Source of the DNA: CAG-841 sp963614875
GTDB taxonomy: Bacteria; Bacillota; Clostridia; Oscillospirales; CAG-272
Assembly (NCBI GenBank): GCA_963614875.1
Contig: CAVEFC010000001.1
Span: 124,001 to 188,000 of the forward strand
Reading direction: 5' to 3'
DNA: 64,000 nt
Shown here: in pieces, positions 14,231 through 22,784 of the stretch
Layout: each line of letters begins with the position of its first letter
Position numbering within the stretch: the first letter of the stretch is position 1
Program-made: the position numbers and the translations under genes
Notes under the pieces: model-generated
Databases searched by the model: none
What the model was told of the DNA's origin: nothing
The model's input: the letters and a program-made list of their open reading frames with translations, nothing else

Positions 14231-15919
14231 ATGGATATCTTAAATATCAGAGCATTATTACGAACCAAATCAATATATGATATCCCCCTGCGGGTCACAT
14301 ATTACGCGCGCGTTTCTTCTGAAAGTGATGAACAGCTCAACTCACTCGATAACCAGATTGCATATTATGAAGACTTGATCAGGAGAAACCGCGCATGGAC
14401 ATATGTTCCGGGTTATGTTGACGAGGGGCTTTCCGGTATCTCTACAAAGAAGAGAAAACATTTCAATGAGATGATTGCTGATGCTAAGGAGGGTGCATTT
14501 GACCTAATTATAACAAAGGAAATTTCCCGATTTGCCCGTAATACGCTTGACTCTCTGCAATATACAAGAGAATTGCTCGGATGGGGAGTGGGCGTATTTT
14601 TTCAAAACGATAACATCAATACGCTTGATGAAGATGCAGAGCTTCGGCTTACAATTATGTCCTCCATCGCGCAGGATGAGCTTCGCAAGCTCTCCTCGCG
14701 TGTCAAATTCGGGCATCAGCAAGCTATCAAGTCCAATGTGGTTCTTGGCAACAGCCGTATCTTCGGATATAAAAAGGATGAAAAACGCCTTGTCATTGAC
14801 GAAAGCCAGGCGCCGATGGTGCGCGATTTGTTCAGGCTTTACGCGACAGGCGAATACAGCATGAAGCAACTCGAAACGCTGTTTTACGAACAGGGGTACC
14901 GTAATTACAACGGCAACAAAATTGCTCATACCACAATGTCGGGTATCATATCCAATCCGAAATATAAGGGCTATTATGTGGGCAACAAGGTTCGTATTGT
15001 GGATATGTTTACAAAAAAGCAGAAGTTTTTGCCTCCTGAAGAATGGGTCATGTTTAAAGATGAAACAGGAGAAATTGTCCCCGCCATCGTATCCGAGGAA
15101 CTATGGGATAAAGCAAATGAGGTATTGACCCGCAGAAGTGAGGATGTTAAAAACCGTCAGGGTATCTGCAACCACGCCAATCTCCTGACAGGAAAATTAT
15201 ACTGCGCCCATTGCGGTGCCGCATATTACCGCCGTGAATCCAAAAGCAAGGACGGCACGGTCAATTCCAAATGGGTCTGCTCCGGAAAGATAAACAACGG
15301 TGCTGATTCCTGCCCATCTTTCCCAATCTACGAGGATGAGATTAAGCCCATCCTGTTTGAGGTGTTCAGCGAAACACGGGTGGATGTGGAAGCCCTGCTT
15401 GCAAACTACGAGGAAATGTTCCGGTCAATGGAAGCAGATGATGAAACCGCGGGGCAGATGGAAGAACAAAAGCGGATTATAGCACTTGCCGACCAAAAGA
15501 AAAATAAACTTCTCGAGCTTGTAACGACAGGCGCCATTACGACGGCAAATTTCAAATCCATGACCGCCTCATGCGACAGGGAAGCGGAGGAAGCGCAGAA
15601 AACGCTCACGGAACTTGAAGAGCAACTGTTTACAAAAGAGGAATACCGCAAGCACATCGGCGAGGTAAAAGCAAGACTCGATGCTGCTGTCCGTGACGCA
15701 AGCACAGGTATGATTACAAACGAATTTGTTGCCCAATATATTGATAAAATCATAGTCACATCAGACGGAAATGATACAGCGAAGCTTGAAATCAAGATAT
15801 TTACGGGCAAAAACACGGAAAAATGGCTCAAAAAGCTCAGTGAACGACATCGGGGTCGTACGGGTGTCATGTCTAAGAAAATGATCGAGTCATATGAAAA
15901 TTCGATCAAAACAAAGTAA
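14231..15919 (+). CDS. Large serine recombinase (site-specific integrase)
   Basis: A 562-residue large serine recombinase that would integrate and excise the element. The catalytic domain starts with YYARVSSESDEQ, with Ser29 as the likely nucleophile, and includes the resolvase pattern FDLIITKEISRFAR. The recombinase domain follows (IFGYKKDEKRLVIDE and onward), then a zinc ribbon with CAHCG and paired cysteines near 325-365, a coiled coil around 390-480 and a basic C-terminus. ATG 14231 (MDILNI) was chosen because GAAAGGG precedes it; the ATG at 14156 overlaps the promoter. A terminator follows the stop. Confidence 0.93.
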   Translation: MDILNIRALLRTKSIYDIPLRVTYYARVSSESDEQLNSLDNQIAYYEDLIRRNRAWTYVPGYVDEGLSGISTKKRKHFNEMIADAKEGAFDLIITKEISRFARNTLDSLQYTRELLGWGVGVFFQNDNINTLDEDAELRLTIMSSIAQDELRKLSSRVKFGHQQAIKSNVVLGNSRIFGYKKDEKRLVIDESQAPMVRDLFRLYATGEYSMKQLETLFYEQGYRNYNGNKIAHTTMSGIISNPKYKGYYVGNKVRIVDMFTKKQKFLPPEEWVMFKDETGEIVPAIVSEELWDKANEVLTRRSEDVKNRQGICNHANLLTGKLYCAHCGAAYYRRESKSKDGTVNSKWVCSGKINNGADSCPSFPIYEDEIKPILFEVFSETRVDVEALLANYEEMFRSMEADDETAGQMEEQKRIIALADQKKNKLLELVTTGAITTANFKSMTASCDREAEEAQKTLTELEEQLFTKEEYRKHIGEVKARLDAAVRDASTGMITNEFVAQYIDKIIVTSDGNDTAKLEIKIFTGKNTEKWLKKLSERHRGRTGVMSKKMIESYENSIKTK

Positions 15920-15949
15920 GGTATAGTAACGCTATAACTTTATAAAAGA

Positions 15950-15983
15950 AAAAGCTCTCCGATTTTTTTCGGAGAGTTTTTTC
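15950..15983 (+). terminator. Terminator after the recombinase
   Basis: Stem AAGCTCTCCGA / TCGGAGAGTTTT with a T loop, then a T run. Confidence 0.85.
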
Positions 15984-16058
15984 TCTGAAGTGAATAAAGC
16001 GGAATATAAAGGCAAGAATATAAAAAACAAAACTACATACAAAAGGAGAAATCTTGAA

Positions 16059-16640
16059 ATGAAATTTATAACGATATTTGCCGCGCTTGTTCTTTGCCTA
16101 TGTATGATATGTTCTTTTATTCCCTCTCAGAGCGATATGCAGATATACACAGACACCGTAAGACTTCATGTGATAGCCGAATCGGACGACAGTGCCGATC
16201 AGCTTATAAAGCTTTCCGTAAGAGATGAGGTTGTGGAATATCTGTCAGAGCTTGCGAAAGAGGCGCAAAGCGCAAATGAAACGATAAAAATAATAAATGA
16301 CAACATTGACGATATCCGCCGCGTTGCCGACGGCGCACTTGAAAGGCTCGGCTCGGACGCAAAAACCGAAGTGGTGCTTTCAAGCGAATATTATCCTACC
16401 CGCAGCTGTGAAAACATTCGTCTTCCGGCGGGAACTTATACCTCTCTTAAAATAAAAATAGGAAAAGCGCAGGGACATAACTGGTGGTGCGTGCTTTATC
16501 CTCAGCTTTCGCGCGGAAGCGTTTCGGCAAACGATACGCTTATAAGAACGGGATTTTCTTCCGATCAGATAGAGCTTCTTACCGGAAACGAAAAAATAAA
16601 ATATAAGCTCAGATTCAAAATACTTGAATTGTTCGGCTAA
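16059..16640 (+). CDS. spoIIR: Stage II sporulation protein R
   Basis: A 193-residue exported signalling protein. In spore formers SpoIIR is made in the forespore and triggers SpoIIGA to process pro-sigma E in the mother cell. The family marks are present: an N-terminal signal/membrane segment, RLHVIAESDDSADQLIKLSVRD, EYYPTRSCENIRLPAGTYTSL, and NWWCVLYPQL. The start at 16059 (MKFITIF) has AAAAGGAG upstream; an in-frame ATG at 15990 would add an unlikely basic extension. It is the first chromosomal gene to the right of the mobile element, and shows that the host can form endospores or descends from such cells. Confidence 0.94.
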   Translation: MKFITIFAALVLCLCMICSFIPSQSDMQIYTDTVRLHVIAESDDSADQLIKLSVRDEVVEYLSELAKEAQSANETIKIINDNIDDIRRVADGALERLGSDAKTEVVLSSEYYPTRSCENIRLPAGTYTSLKIKIGKAQGHNWWCVLYPQLSRGSVSANDTLIRTGFSSDQIELLTGNEKIKYKLRFKILELFG

Positions 16641-16682
16641 AAAAACAGGCGGCTCTTTTTTTCAAAGAGTCGCTTGTTTTTA
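16641..16682 (+). terminator. Terminator after spoIIR
   Basis: Stem AAAACAGGCGGCTCTTT / AAAGAGTCGCTTGTTTT with one G-T type mismatch, followed by T residues. Confidence 0.85.
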
Positions 16683-16690
16683 ACTTTTAA

Positions 16691-16719
16691 TTGATTTTTT
16701 CTTTTTTCTGTGATAAAAT
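16691..16719 (+). promoter_or_regulatory. Promoter of the XRE regulator gene
   Basis: TTGATT, 17-base spacer, TAAAAT; the start codon is about 20 bases on, after CCGGAGGGG. Confidence 0.6.
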
Positions 16720-16739
16720 ATCTCCGGAGGGGATAACGG

Positions 16740-17327
16740 ATGGAACTTGAAAAGATTGTTGCGGCAAATATCACCGAGCTTCGCAAAAGCAAACAATGGA
16801 CTCAGCTCGAGCTTGCCGAAAAGCTGAATTATTCTGATAAATCAATATCTAAATGGGAACGCGGAGACGGACTTCCCGACCTTAAAACGCTTTGCAAAAT
16901 GGCGGAGCTTTTTTCCGTTTCGCTTGATTTTTTTGTTACGGAGGGCGCTCCCGAGCAGCTTGAAAAATATTCCGCACCGAAGGAAGAAAAGGGTTACAGA
17001 CTTGTAATAGCGCTGCTTACGGCAGTCGGCTTTTGGACGGCGGCAACGGCATTTTACATATATTTTATGATATACAAAAGCATAAACGCATGGACGCTTT
17101 TTGTCTGGCCGGTACCGCTGTCGTTTGCGGTAATGTACCGTTTCAATATGAAATGGGGCAAGAAATGGCTCGGACTTGTCTGCTCGTCGGGCTTTTGCTG
17201 GACGCTCCTTGCGGCGTTTTATCTGCAATTTTTAAGCTATAATTTCTGGCTTTTGTTCGTTGTCGGAGCGCCGATACAGGCTGCGCTCGTGCTTTGGTGG
17301 ATAGTCGTCGTAAAATACAAAAAATAA
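16740..17327 (+). CDS. XRE-family regulator with C-terminal membrane domain
   Basis: A 195-residue protein. Residues 5-60 are a Cro/C1-type helix-turn-helix (ITELRKSKQWTQLELAEKLNYSDKSISKWERGDGLPDL). After a short linker there are about four hydrophobic segments between 85 and 190. Regulators of this build, common in Firmicutes, bind DNA while anchored in the membrane and probably sense an envelope signal. It stands alone with its own promoter and faces a convergent operon. Target genes are not evident. Confidence 0.88.
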   Translation: MELEKIVAANITELRKSKQWTQLELAEKLNYSDKSISKWERGDGLPDLKTLCKMAELFSVSLDFFVTEGAPEQLEKYSAPKEEKGYRLVIALLTAVGFWTAATAFYIYFMIYKSINAWTLFVWPVPLSFAVMYRFNMKWGKKWLGLVCSSGFCWTLLAAFYLQFLSYNFWLLFVVGAPIQAALVLWWIVVVKYKK

Positions 17328-17377
17328 CGGATTTTTTCTTTGCCGCAGACCGTGGCTCTGCGCAGAACAAAATAGCA

Positions 17378-17407
17378 AAAAGCACCGCAAAAGCGGTGCT
17401 TTTATTG
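17378..17407. terminator. Bidirectional terminator
   Basis: AAAAAGCACCGC-AAAA-GCGGTGCTTTTATT, between the XRE gene and the convergent transporter gene; A and T runs on both sides. Confidence 0.85.
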
Positions 17408-17410
17408 TTT

Positions 17411-18715
17411 TTACAGCACAAGCGCTATTACCGAAAGCGCCGCAAGTATCGTCGGCACGGATATTATCGCGCCGTATTTTACAAACTGCCCAAAGCCGAG
17501 CGTCACCTTGTAGCGCTTCAGAAGCGACATCCACATAATTCCCGCAAGCGCGCCGACGGGCGTAAGAAACGCGCCTATGTTCGAGCCCGCTATCGTGCCG
17601 TATGCGGCGGAGGTCAGAAGCTCTTCCGGAAGCGTTTCCATAACGGGAACAAAAAGCACGCTCATGGGAATATTGTTTATCAGATTTGCCGCAAGCACGG
17701 AGGAAATTCCGTAGGAAAAAACAACGTTTTTTTCTCCGAGAAGCTCACCCAGAAGCTCCGTCGCTCCGCTGTCGCGCAGAGCGCAGACTATGACAAACAT
17801 CGAAAGCACAAACGGTACAAGATGCCACGGCGCGCGGCGCAGACATCCGCAAAGCTCCGCGGGGCGTCGCCTCTGAATTGCCGAGATGACCGCCGCAAGA
17901 GCAAAAAGCAAAAGCGCGGATGACAGCGACACTATCCACATTTCGATACCGAAATACGAGCCGACCGCCATTATCAGCGTGCAGACGGAAAGTATCGAAA
18001 GTCCCATTATGAGAAGCGGCTTGTTTTTTATTTTCACTTCTTCCACATCGGTTTTCTCTATCGGCGCGGAAAGACTTTTTGAAAAGCACAGCCACAGCAT
18101 TTCGAGCGCGACAAGTCCCGCCGCAAGCGTGGGCAAAAGCATTACTTTAAGATAGGAGATAAAATCTATTCCCACCGCCGAAGAAATATAAATATTCGTC
18201 GGATTGCCTATTATCAGCGCCATACTCCATGTGTTTGCCGCTATGAATTCCGCAATAAGATACGGAACGGGATCTATTTTCGCGTGCGACGCAAAATAGC
18301 ATATAAACGGCGTAAACGTAAGAATTATTATATCGTTTGAGGTAAATACCGTCAGCACGGAAACGGTTATGTAAAGATAAAAGAAAAGCCGCTTGCGGCT
18401 TCTGCCGGCTTTTTTCAACGCTATCGCGGCGATGTAGCCGAAAAATCCCACCTCGTCAAGAAAAACGGAAAGCACCGTCATTGAGATGAAAAGCGTAAGT
18501 ATTTTCAAAGGGTTTACCGCGTCGTCCGAGGTAAACGCCGACAATATTTTTTCCGGCTCCGCACAGCCGCAGGCAATCATAACGACAGCCCCCGCCAGAG
18601 CGACAAGGCAATAGCTGTCAAGCTTAAGTCTGCCTATTTTAAGCGAGGGCTTAAAAAGTATCGAAAGTATCATAAACACGCAGGTAACCGCGCAGATGAT
18701 AATTGAAGCTGCCAT
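17411..18715 (-). CDS. ArsB/NhaD/SLC13-type ion transporter
   Basis: A 434-residue integral membrane protein with about 11 hydrophobic segments. The ion-transporter superfamily pattern is visible: FTSNDIIILTFTPFI near 125-140 and MALIIGNPTNIYISSAVG near 170-187, with a second copy-like segment ANLINNIPMSVLFVP in the C-terminal half (about 310-325) and GSNIGAFLTPVGALAGI near 360. Family members export arsenite, exchange sodium for protons, or move dicarboxylates. The substrate is not decided here; no arsR or arsenate reductase lies nearby. It is the last gene of the thymidine kinase / PHP phosphatase run (30-base gap). Confidence 0.85.
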   Translation of the reverse strand: MAASIIICAVTCVFMILSILFKPSLKIGRLKLDSYCLVALAGAVVMIACGCAEPEKILSAFTSDDAVNPLKILTLFISMTVLSVFLDEVGFFGYIAAIALKKAGRSRKRLFFYLYITVSVLTVFTSNDIIILTFTPFICYFASHAKIDPVPYLIAEFIAANTWSMALIIGNPTNIYISSAVGIDFISYLKVMLLPTLAAGLVALEMLWLCFSKSLSAPIEKTDVEEVKIKNKPLLIMGLSILSVCTLIMAVGSYFGIEMWIVSLSSALLLFALAAVISAIQRRRPAELCGCLRRAPWHLVPFVLSMFVIVCALRDSGATELLGELLGEKNVVFSYGISSVLAANLINNIPMSVLFVPVMETLPEELLTSAAYGTIAGSNIGAFLTPVGALAGIMWMSLLKRYKVTLGFGQFVKYGAIISVPTILAALSVIALVL

Positions 18716-18745
18716 TTTTTCGTATCTCCGAAAGTCTTGCGTAAT

Positions 18746-19555
18746 TTACTTTCTCAGCGTGAGCTTTATCTGCTCCGTGCGGGAAAGTCCCATTGGCTTT
18801 ACATATTCCGCCATTGCCGAATCAAATTCTTTTCCGTATTCCAGCTCCGACGGAGAATGAGCGTCACAGCCGAAAATAACCGTATTTCCTACCTCCGCGG
18901 CTATGCGGAAAAAGTCCTTTCTCGGATAATGACGGTTTGCCCTTATTCCCAGAAAATTTATTTCAAGCGGAATTCCGAGCCGTTTTATATTTTCGCACAT
19001 ATATCTCATATGCTTTTCGTATATTTTTTCGTCGCCCGTGAACCTGAAAATATCGGGATGCGCGATATACGCATACTTTCCGCTCGAAAGTCCCTCCGTC
19101 ACCTGGTTTACATACCTTTCAAGGTCTTTTTCTTCGGTATATATATCGCAGCTGCCGGTGCCGTCGTATTCGTTGCCGAGATAATGCTGCCCCATTATAA
19201 GATAATCCACCGGATATCCCGAAAGAAAATCCACAAGCTTTCCGAAGTGCTTCGGATAATATTCGGCTTCAAGCCCTATGAAAATATCAATATCGTTTTT
19301 GTATTCCCCGCGCAGTGCGAGAAGCGAGCTTACATATCCGTCAAGCTCCTCGGGGCGCATACGGAAATGAGAATAATAATCCCCGTCGAAAAAATACGGG
19401 CTGTGATCGGAAAAGCCGAGCGTTTTTATTCCCTGCTCTATTGCTTTTTCAACATATTCCCTGTCCTGCCCGACTGCGTGATGACAGCGGAACGTATGAG
19501 TATGAAAATTTGCCGAAAGTCTGTCTTCGCTCGGATTTTTGTTTCCAACAATCAT
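18746..19555 (-). CDS. PHP-domain phosphatase, histidinol-phosphatase type
   Basis: A 269-residue PHP-domain metal-dependent phosphatase. Metal ligands are seen in NFHTHTFRCHH (about 15-25), GFSDHSPYF near 51-59, GLEAEYYP near 92-99, MGQHYLG near 117-123, and FGCDAHSPSE near 228-237. The family includes HisJ/HisK, which removes phosphate from histidinol phosphate in histidine synthesis, but no other his gene is present, so the substrate is uncertain. The start at 19555 overlaps the thymidine kinase stop as ATGA; the longer in-frame ORF would be unusual. Confidence 0.85.
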   Translation of the reverse strand: MIVGNKNPSEDRLSANFHTHTFRCHHAVGQDREYVEKAIEQGIKTLGFSDHSPYFFDGDYYSHFRMRPEELDGYVSSLLALRGEYKNDIDIFIGLEAEYYPKHFGKLVDFLSGYPVDYLIMGQHYLGNEYDGTGSCDIYTEEKDLERYVNQVTEGLSSGKYAYIAHPDIFRFTGDEKIYEKHMRYMCENIKRLGIPLEINFLGIRANRHYPRKDFFRIAAEVGNTVIFGCDAHSPSELEYGKEFDSAMAEYVKPMGLSRTEQIKLTLRK

Positions 19556-20151
19556 TTTTCTGCCTCTGCTTTTGATTTTTTCTGACGGCTTATCGCTTCC
19601 CGCCAGCAACGATGGCACATCGCAACGTAGCTGTCATTTCCGCCGAGGAAAACCTGCTCTCCCTCGGTAAGAACGTTGCCGCTTCCGTCAAGCCTTGCGT
19701 TTACTATCGCCTTTGAGCCGCAACGGCATATCGTTTTTATTTCGGTTATGGAATCCGCCACCTCAAAAAGTCGGCGGCTTCCCGGAAAAAGCTTTGTCCT
19801 GAAATCCGTGCGGAGTCCGAAGCAAAGCACGGGAAGCTCCCTGTCGTTTACAAGATTGCGTAGCTGATCTATCTGCTTTTCCGTGAAAAACTGACATTCG
19901 TCGGCAATTATAACGTCGCAGTCGCCGTGATTTTTATATTCCTTTTCTATATTCATACCGGCAGGAACAGCCTGCGCCTCAGCCGAAAGTCCTATGCGCG
20001 ACCGGACGGTGCTTTCGCCGTCGCGGTTGTCGGTTGAAGGCTTTATCAGCCATACCTTCATTCCGCGTTCCTCGTAATTGAATTTCGTTATCAGGGCGTT
20101 GGCGGTTTTTGAGCTGCCCATCGCTCCGTATTTGAAATACAGCTTTGCCAT
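19552..20151 (-). CDS. tdk: Thymidine kinase
   Basis: A 199-residue type II thymidine kinase, which phosphorylates thymidine to dTMP for pyrimidine salvage. Walker A GAMGSSKT is at 9-16, the DECQFF motif with the catalytic glutamate near 84-89, the lasso region with TEGEQVFLGGNDSYVAMC near 160-178, and four zinc cysteines (CRCG near 142-145, CHRC near 178-181). It is the first gene of a three-gene minus-strand operon with the PHP phosphatase and the ion transporter. The C-terminus is a Lys/Glu tail. Confidence 0.95.
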   Translation of the reverse strand: MAKLYFKYGAMGSSKTANALITKFNYEERGMKVWLIKPSTDNRDGESTVRSRIGLSAEAQAVPAGMNIEKEYKNHGDCDVIIADECQFFTEKQIDQLRNLVNDRELPVLCFGLRTDFRTKLFPGSRRLFEVADSITEIKTICRCGSKAIVNARLDGSGNVLTEGEQVFLGGNDSYVAMCHRCWREAISRQKKSKAEAEK

Positions 20152-20186
20152 ATTGCGTTCCTTTGCGTTTTTTATTTTACATTCAG

Positions 20187-20215
20187 ATTTTACAATATTT
20201 TGCGCCCGATGTCAA
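20187..20215 (-). promoter_or_regulatory. Promoter of the tdk operon
   Basis: Minus strand TTGACA (20215-20210), 17-base spacer, TAAAAT (20192-20187). Confidence 0.75.
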
Positions 20216-20258
20216 CGCGATTTGCAAATTGAACGCAAAATATTTTTTGTTTTTGTTA

Positions 20259-20287
20259 TTGACTTTTTCTTTTGTAAAATATATACT
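20259..20287 (+). promoter_or_regulatory. Promoter of bioY
   Basis: TTGACT, 17-base spacer, TATACT; about 28 bases before the start codon. I see no clear BirA operator palindrome. Confidence 0.75.
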
Positions 20288-20314
20288 CTTATCCGTAATC
20301 GAAAATCGGCGGTG

Positions 20315-20875
20315 ATGATATTGAGCAAAGCAAAAACAAGCATAAGAACGTGCGTGAATGTCGGCGTTTCGGCGGCAATAATCGCCGTCTGCTCGCAGAT
20401 AAGCATTCCGTCGGCTGTGCCGTTCACGATGCAGACGTTTGCGGTGTTTACCGTCGTCGGACTTTTCGGAATGTGGCAGGGAACGTGCGCCGTGGCGATA
20501 TATATCGCGCTCGGCGCGCTCGGACTTCCCGTTTTTTCGGGCTTCAAGGGCGGAATAGGCGCTCTTGTCGGAGCGACGGGCGGATATATTTTCGGATTTC
20601 TTGCGCTTGCGCTGATAATGGGCGCAATGATAAAAGCAAAGCCGGATAATATCCCTTGGGCGTTTTTTTCAATGGCAGTCGGACTTTTCGCCTGCTATGC
20701 CTTCGGCAGCGCGTGGTTTTACTTTTTCTACGCCGCAAAGGGCGAGGCAAAAAGCGTCTGGGGAATTCTTCTTTCGTGCGTTTTTCCTTATCTTCTTCCG
20801 GACGCGGCAAAAGCCGCGCTTTCTCAGCTTATCGTCCGCAGATGCAAAAAATATATTAAAAAACAATCCTCATAA
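20315..20875 (+). CDS. bioY: Biotin transporter substrate-binding component BioY
   Basis: A 186-residue membrane protein of the BioY family, the S component of the ECF-type biotin importer. Marks: IPSAVPFTMQTFAVF near 33-47, YIALGALGLPVFSGFKGGIGALVGATGGYIFGF near 63-95 (given here as the Gly-rich stretch), about six hydrophobic segments and a basic C-terminus. The ATG at 20315 is close to GGCGGTG; a TTG six bases later is an alternative. The ECF energising genes are not in the window. A strong hairpin terminator follows. Confidence 0.9.
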   Translation: MILSKAKTSIRTCVNVGVSAAIIAVCSQISIPSAVPFTMQTFAVFTVVGLFGMWQGTCAVAIYIALGALGLPVFSGFKGGIGALVGATGGYIFGFLALALIMGAMIKAKPDNIPWAFFSMAVGLFACYAFGSAWFYFFYAAKGEAKSVWGILLSCVFPYLLPDAAKAALSQLIVRRCKKYIKKQSS

Positions 20876-20917
20876 AAAACCGTCCCGCAAAGCTTTTCTG
20901 CGGGACGCTTTTATTTT
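20876..20917. terminator. Bidirectional terminator between bioY and the cupin gene
   Basis: CGTCCCGCA / TGCGGGACG at 20881-20907, flanked by A and T runs. Confidence 0.88.
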
Positions 20918-21262
20918 TCAGAACACCACCGTAAGCAGCATTTTGAAGCGCTCCTCGCCGTACACGGCGTGCGGAACGTTTCTCGGCATCACGATGCTTT
21001 CTCCCTCGCAAAGATAATATTCACTGCCGTCGATTGTAAATCTGCCCTTGCCGTCAAGCACTGTCACGAGCGCATCTCCACCCGAGGAATGTGTGCTTAT
21101 TTCTTCTCCCTTTTCAAAAGCAAAAAGCGTAAGACTTACGTTTCCGTTCTGGGCAAGAGTTTTGCTCACCACCTGACCGTCTCTGTATTCGACCTCGTTT
21201 TTAAGACAGAGCTTTGTCTGCTTTTGTATATTTTTTATTGGCGTGCTTTCAAATATTTTCAT
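20918..21262 (-). CDS. Small cupin-domain protein
   Basis: A 114-residue single-domain cupin. The two cupin motifs are FEKGEEISTHSSGGDALVTVLDG (near 49-71) and VMPRNVPHAVYGEE (near 91-104), with likely metal-ligand histidines at STH and PHA. Proteins of this size bind a metal or a small ligand; enzymatic function is not evident. It has its own promoter and shares a terminator with bioY. Confidence 0.88.
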   Translation of the reverse strand: MKIFESTPIKNIQKQTKLCLKNEVEYRDGQVVSKTLAQNGNVSLTLFAFEKGEEISTHSSGGDALVTVLDGKGRFTIDGSEYYLCEGESIVMPRNVPHAVYGEERFKMLLTVVF

Positions 21263-21298
21263 AAAAAATTCCGCTCCTTTCAGTGTATTGCAATATTT

Positions 21299-21326
21299 AT
21301 TTTACTCTTTTCGCGAAAAAAATCAA
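21299..21326 (-). promoter_or_regulatory. Promoter of the cupin gene
   Basis: Minus strand TTGATT (21326-21321), 16-base spacer, TAAAAT (21304-21299). Confidence 0.55.
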
Positions 21327-21350
21327 TACTTAAGAATTTATATTTGACAA

Positions 21351-21379
21351 TTGACCTTTTGATTTGTTTGTGCTATTAT
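21351..21379 (+). promoter_or_regulatory. Promoter of the trkA-trkH operon
   Basis: TTGACC, 17-base spacer, TATTAT; a second TTGACA begins 7 bases upstream at 21344. Confidence 0.65.
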
Positions 21380-21413
21380 ATACTCACAATTCAATTGTTT
21401 TTGGGAGATGCTT

Positions 21414-22772
21414 ATGAAAATAATTATTGCCGGAAGCGGAAAGGTCGGCTATACGCTTACGCGTCAGCTTTCGTCGGAAGGCTATGATGTCACGGTTATC
21501 GACAAGGACAGCGACGTGCTTCAGAACGTAATGGAGCATTACGACGTTATGGCTGTGTGCGGTAACTGCGCCACTAAAAGCATACTTGTATCGGCAGGAG
21601 CTTCGGATGCGGATCTTCTCATAGCCGCAACGGGCGAGGACGAGGTAAATCTTCTCTGCTGTGCCGTGGCTCATAAAATAAATCCCGCCATACATACCAT
21701 AGCGAGAATCCGCAACCCCGAATACAGCGAACAGATATACGGCATGCGCGACGTTTTCGCGCTTTCGATGGCGATAAATCCCGAAAAGCAGGCTGCGCTT
21801 GAAATAGAAAGACTGCTCAAATACCCGGGATTTCTCAATCGCGACACCTTTGCAAAGGGCAAGGTTGAAATAGTCGAGCTTAAAATAGACGCGGAAAGTC
21901 CGCTCTGCAACGTTCCGCTCAAAAAAATGGGCGATATAGTAAAATGCAGAGTGCTTGTGTGCGTTGTCCTCCGCAACGGAGAAGCGATCGCGCCGGACGG
22001 CAATTTCGTCCTTTCCGAAGGCGACAGAATATTCGTCACCGCGCCCGTAAACGAGCTTACCGCGCTTCTTTCCGGACTCGGAATCGTGACGAAAAAGGTT
22101 AAAAACGTAATAATCTGCGGCGGCGGCAGAATAGGCTATTATCTTGCCATGCGACTCAGCCGCGACGGATTTTCGACAAAGATAATCGAAAACGATTACA
22201 AAAAATGCGCCGAAATTTCGGCGGCGCTTCCCGATATTGACGTTATCAACGGCGACGCGTGCAATCACGACCTTCTCAAAAGCGAAGGTATTTCAAAGTG
22301 CGACGCGCTCGTAACGCTCACCGGCTTTGACGAAATGAATATGATAATTTCACTTTACGGAAGAAACAAGGGCGTAAAGCAGACGGTTACAAAGCTTTCA
22401 AGGCTGAAAAACAGCGGCATACTCGGCGATATCCCGCTCGGAAGCGTAATCTGTCCGAACGAGCTTTGCTGCAATACCATAGTTCAGTATGTCCGCGCGA
22501 TGAAAAATCAGACCGGAGCCGCGCTTGCCGTGCATTTCATTGCGGACAGACGCGCCGAAGCGATAGAATTCCGCGTTGACGATTCGACAATTCACTGCGG
22601 AGAGCCGCTCAAAAATCTCAGAACGAAGAAAAACGTGCTTGTTGCGTGCATAACGCGCGGCGGAGAAACGGAAATCCCGAGCGGCGATTCGTTTTATCAG
22701 AAGGGCGATTCCGTTGTGGTCGTAACGACGGGCACAAACACAATATATCAGCTCAGCGATATCTTTGCGTAA
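21414..22772 (+). CDS. trkA: Trk potassium uptake regulatory subunit TrkA
   Basis: A 452-residue cytoplasmic protein with two tandem RCK units. Each has a Rossmann NAD-binding part, IIIAGSGKVGYTLTRQL (about 2-18) and VIICGGGRIGYYLAMRL (about 227-243), each followed by a TrkA-C domain with a GDRIFVTAP/GDSVVVVTT end. TrkA gates the TrkH channel in response to nucleotide. The ATG at 21414 has GGGAG at a good distance; an ATG two codons earlier is possible. trkH follows after 12 bases. Confidence 0.95.
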   Translation: MKIIIAGSGKVGYTLTRQLSSEGYDVTVIDKDSDVLQNVMEHYDVMAVCGNCATKSILVSAGASDADLLIAATGEDEVNLLCCAVAHKINPAIHTIARIRNPEYSEQIYGMRDVFALSMAINPEKQAALEIERLLKYPGFLNRDTFAKGKVEIVELKIDAESPLCNVPLKKMGDIVKCRVLVCVVLRNGEAIAPDGNFVLSEGDRIFVTAPVNELTALLSGLGIVTKKVKNVIICGGGRIGYYLAMRLSRDGFSTKIIENDYKKCAEISAALPDIDVINGDACNHDLLKSEGISKCDALVTLTGFDEMNMIISLYGRNKGVKQTVTKLSRLKNSGILGDIPLGSVICPNELCCNTIVQYVRAMKNQTGAALAVHFIADRRAEAIEFRVDDSTIHCGEPLKNLRTKKNVLVACITRGGETEIPSGDSFYQKGDSVVVVTTGTNTIYQLSDIFA

Positions 22773-22784
22773 AAGAGGCGGGAT

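Larger units (their letters stand above)
6865..15919. mobile_element. Integrative mobilizable element (approximate limits)
   Basis: Gene content defines the element: a serine recombinase (15919 end), MobC, a relaxase with an internal MobB-like gene, a 59-residue accessory protein, a candidate oriT and, on the other strand, a polymerase-like protein with a partner. No type IV secretion genes are present, so it should need a helper for transfer. It lies between a secreted-protein gene (ends 6744) and spoIIR (starts 16059). I could not find a convincing direct repeat for attL and attR, so the exact ends, probably 6745-6864 and 15920-15950, remain open. Confidence 0.8.
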
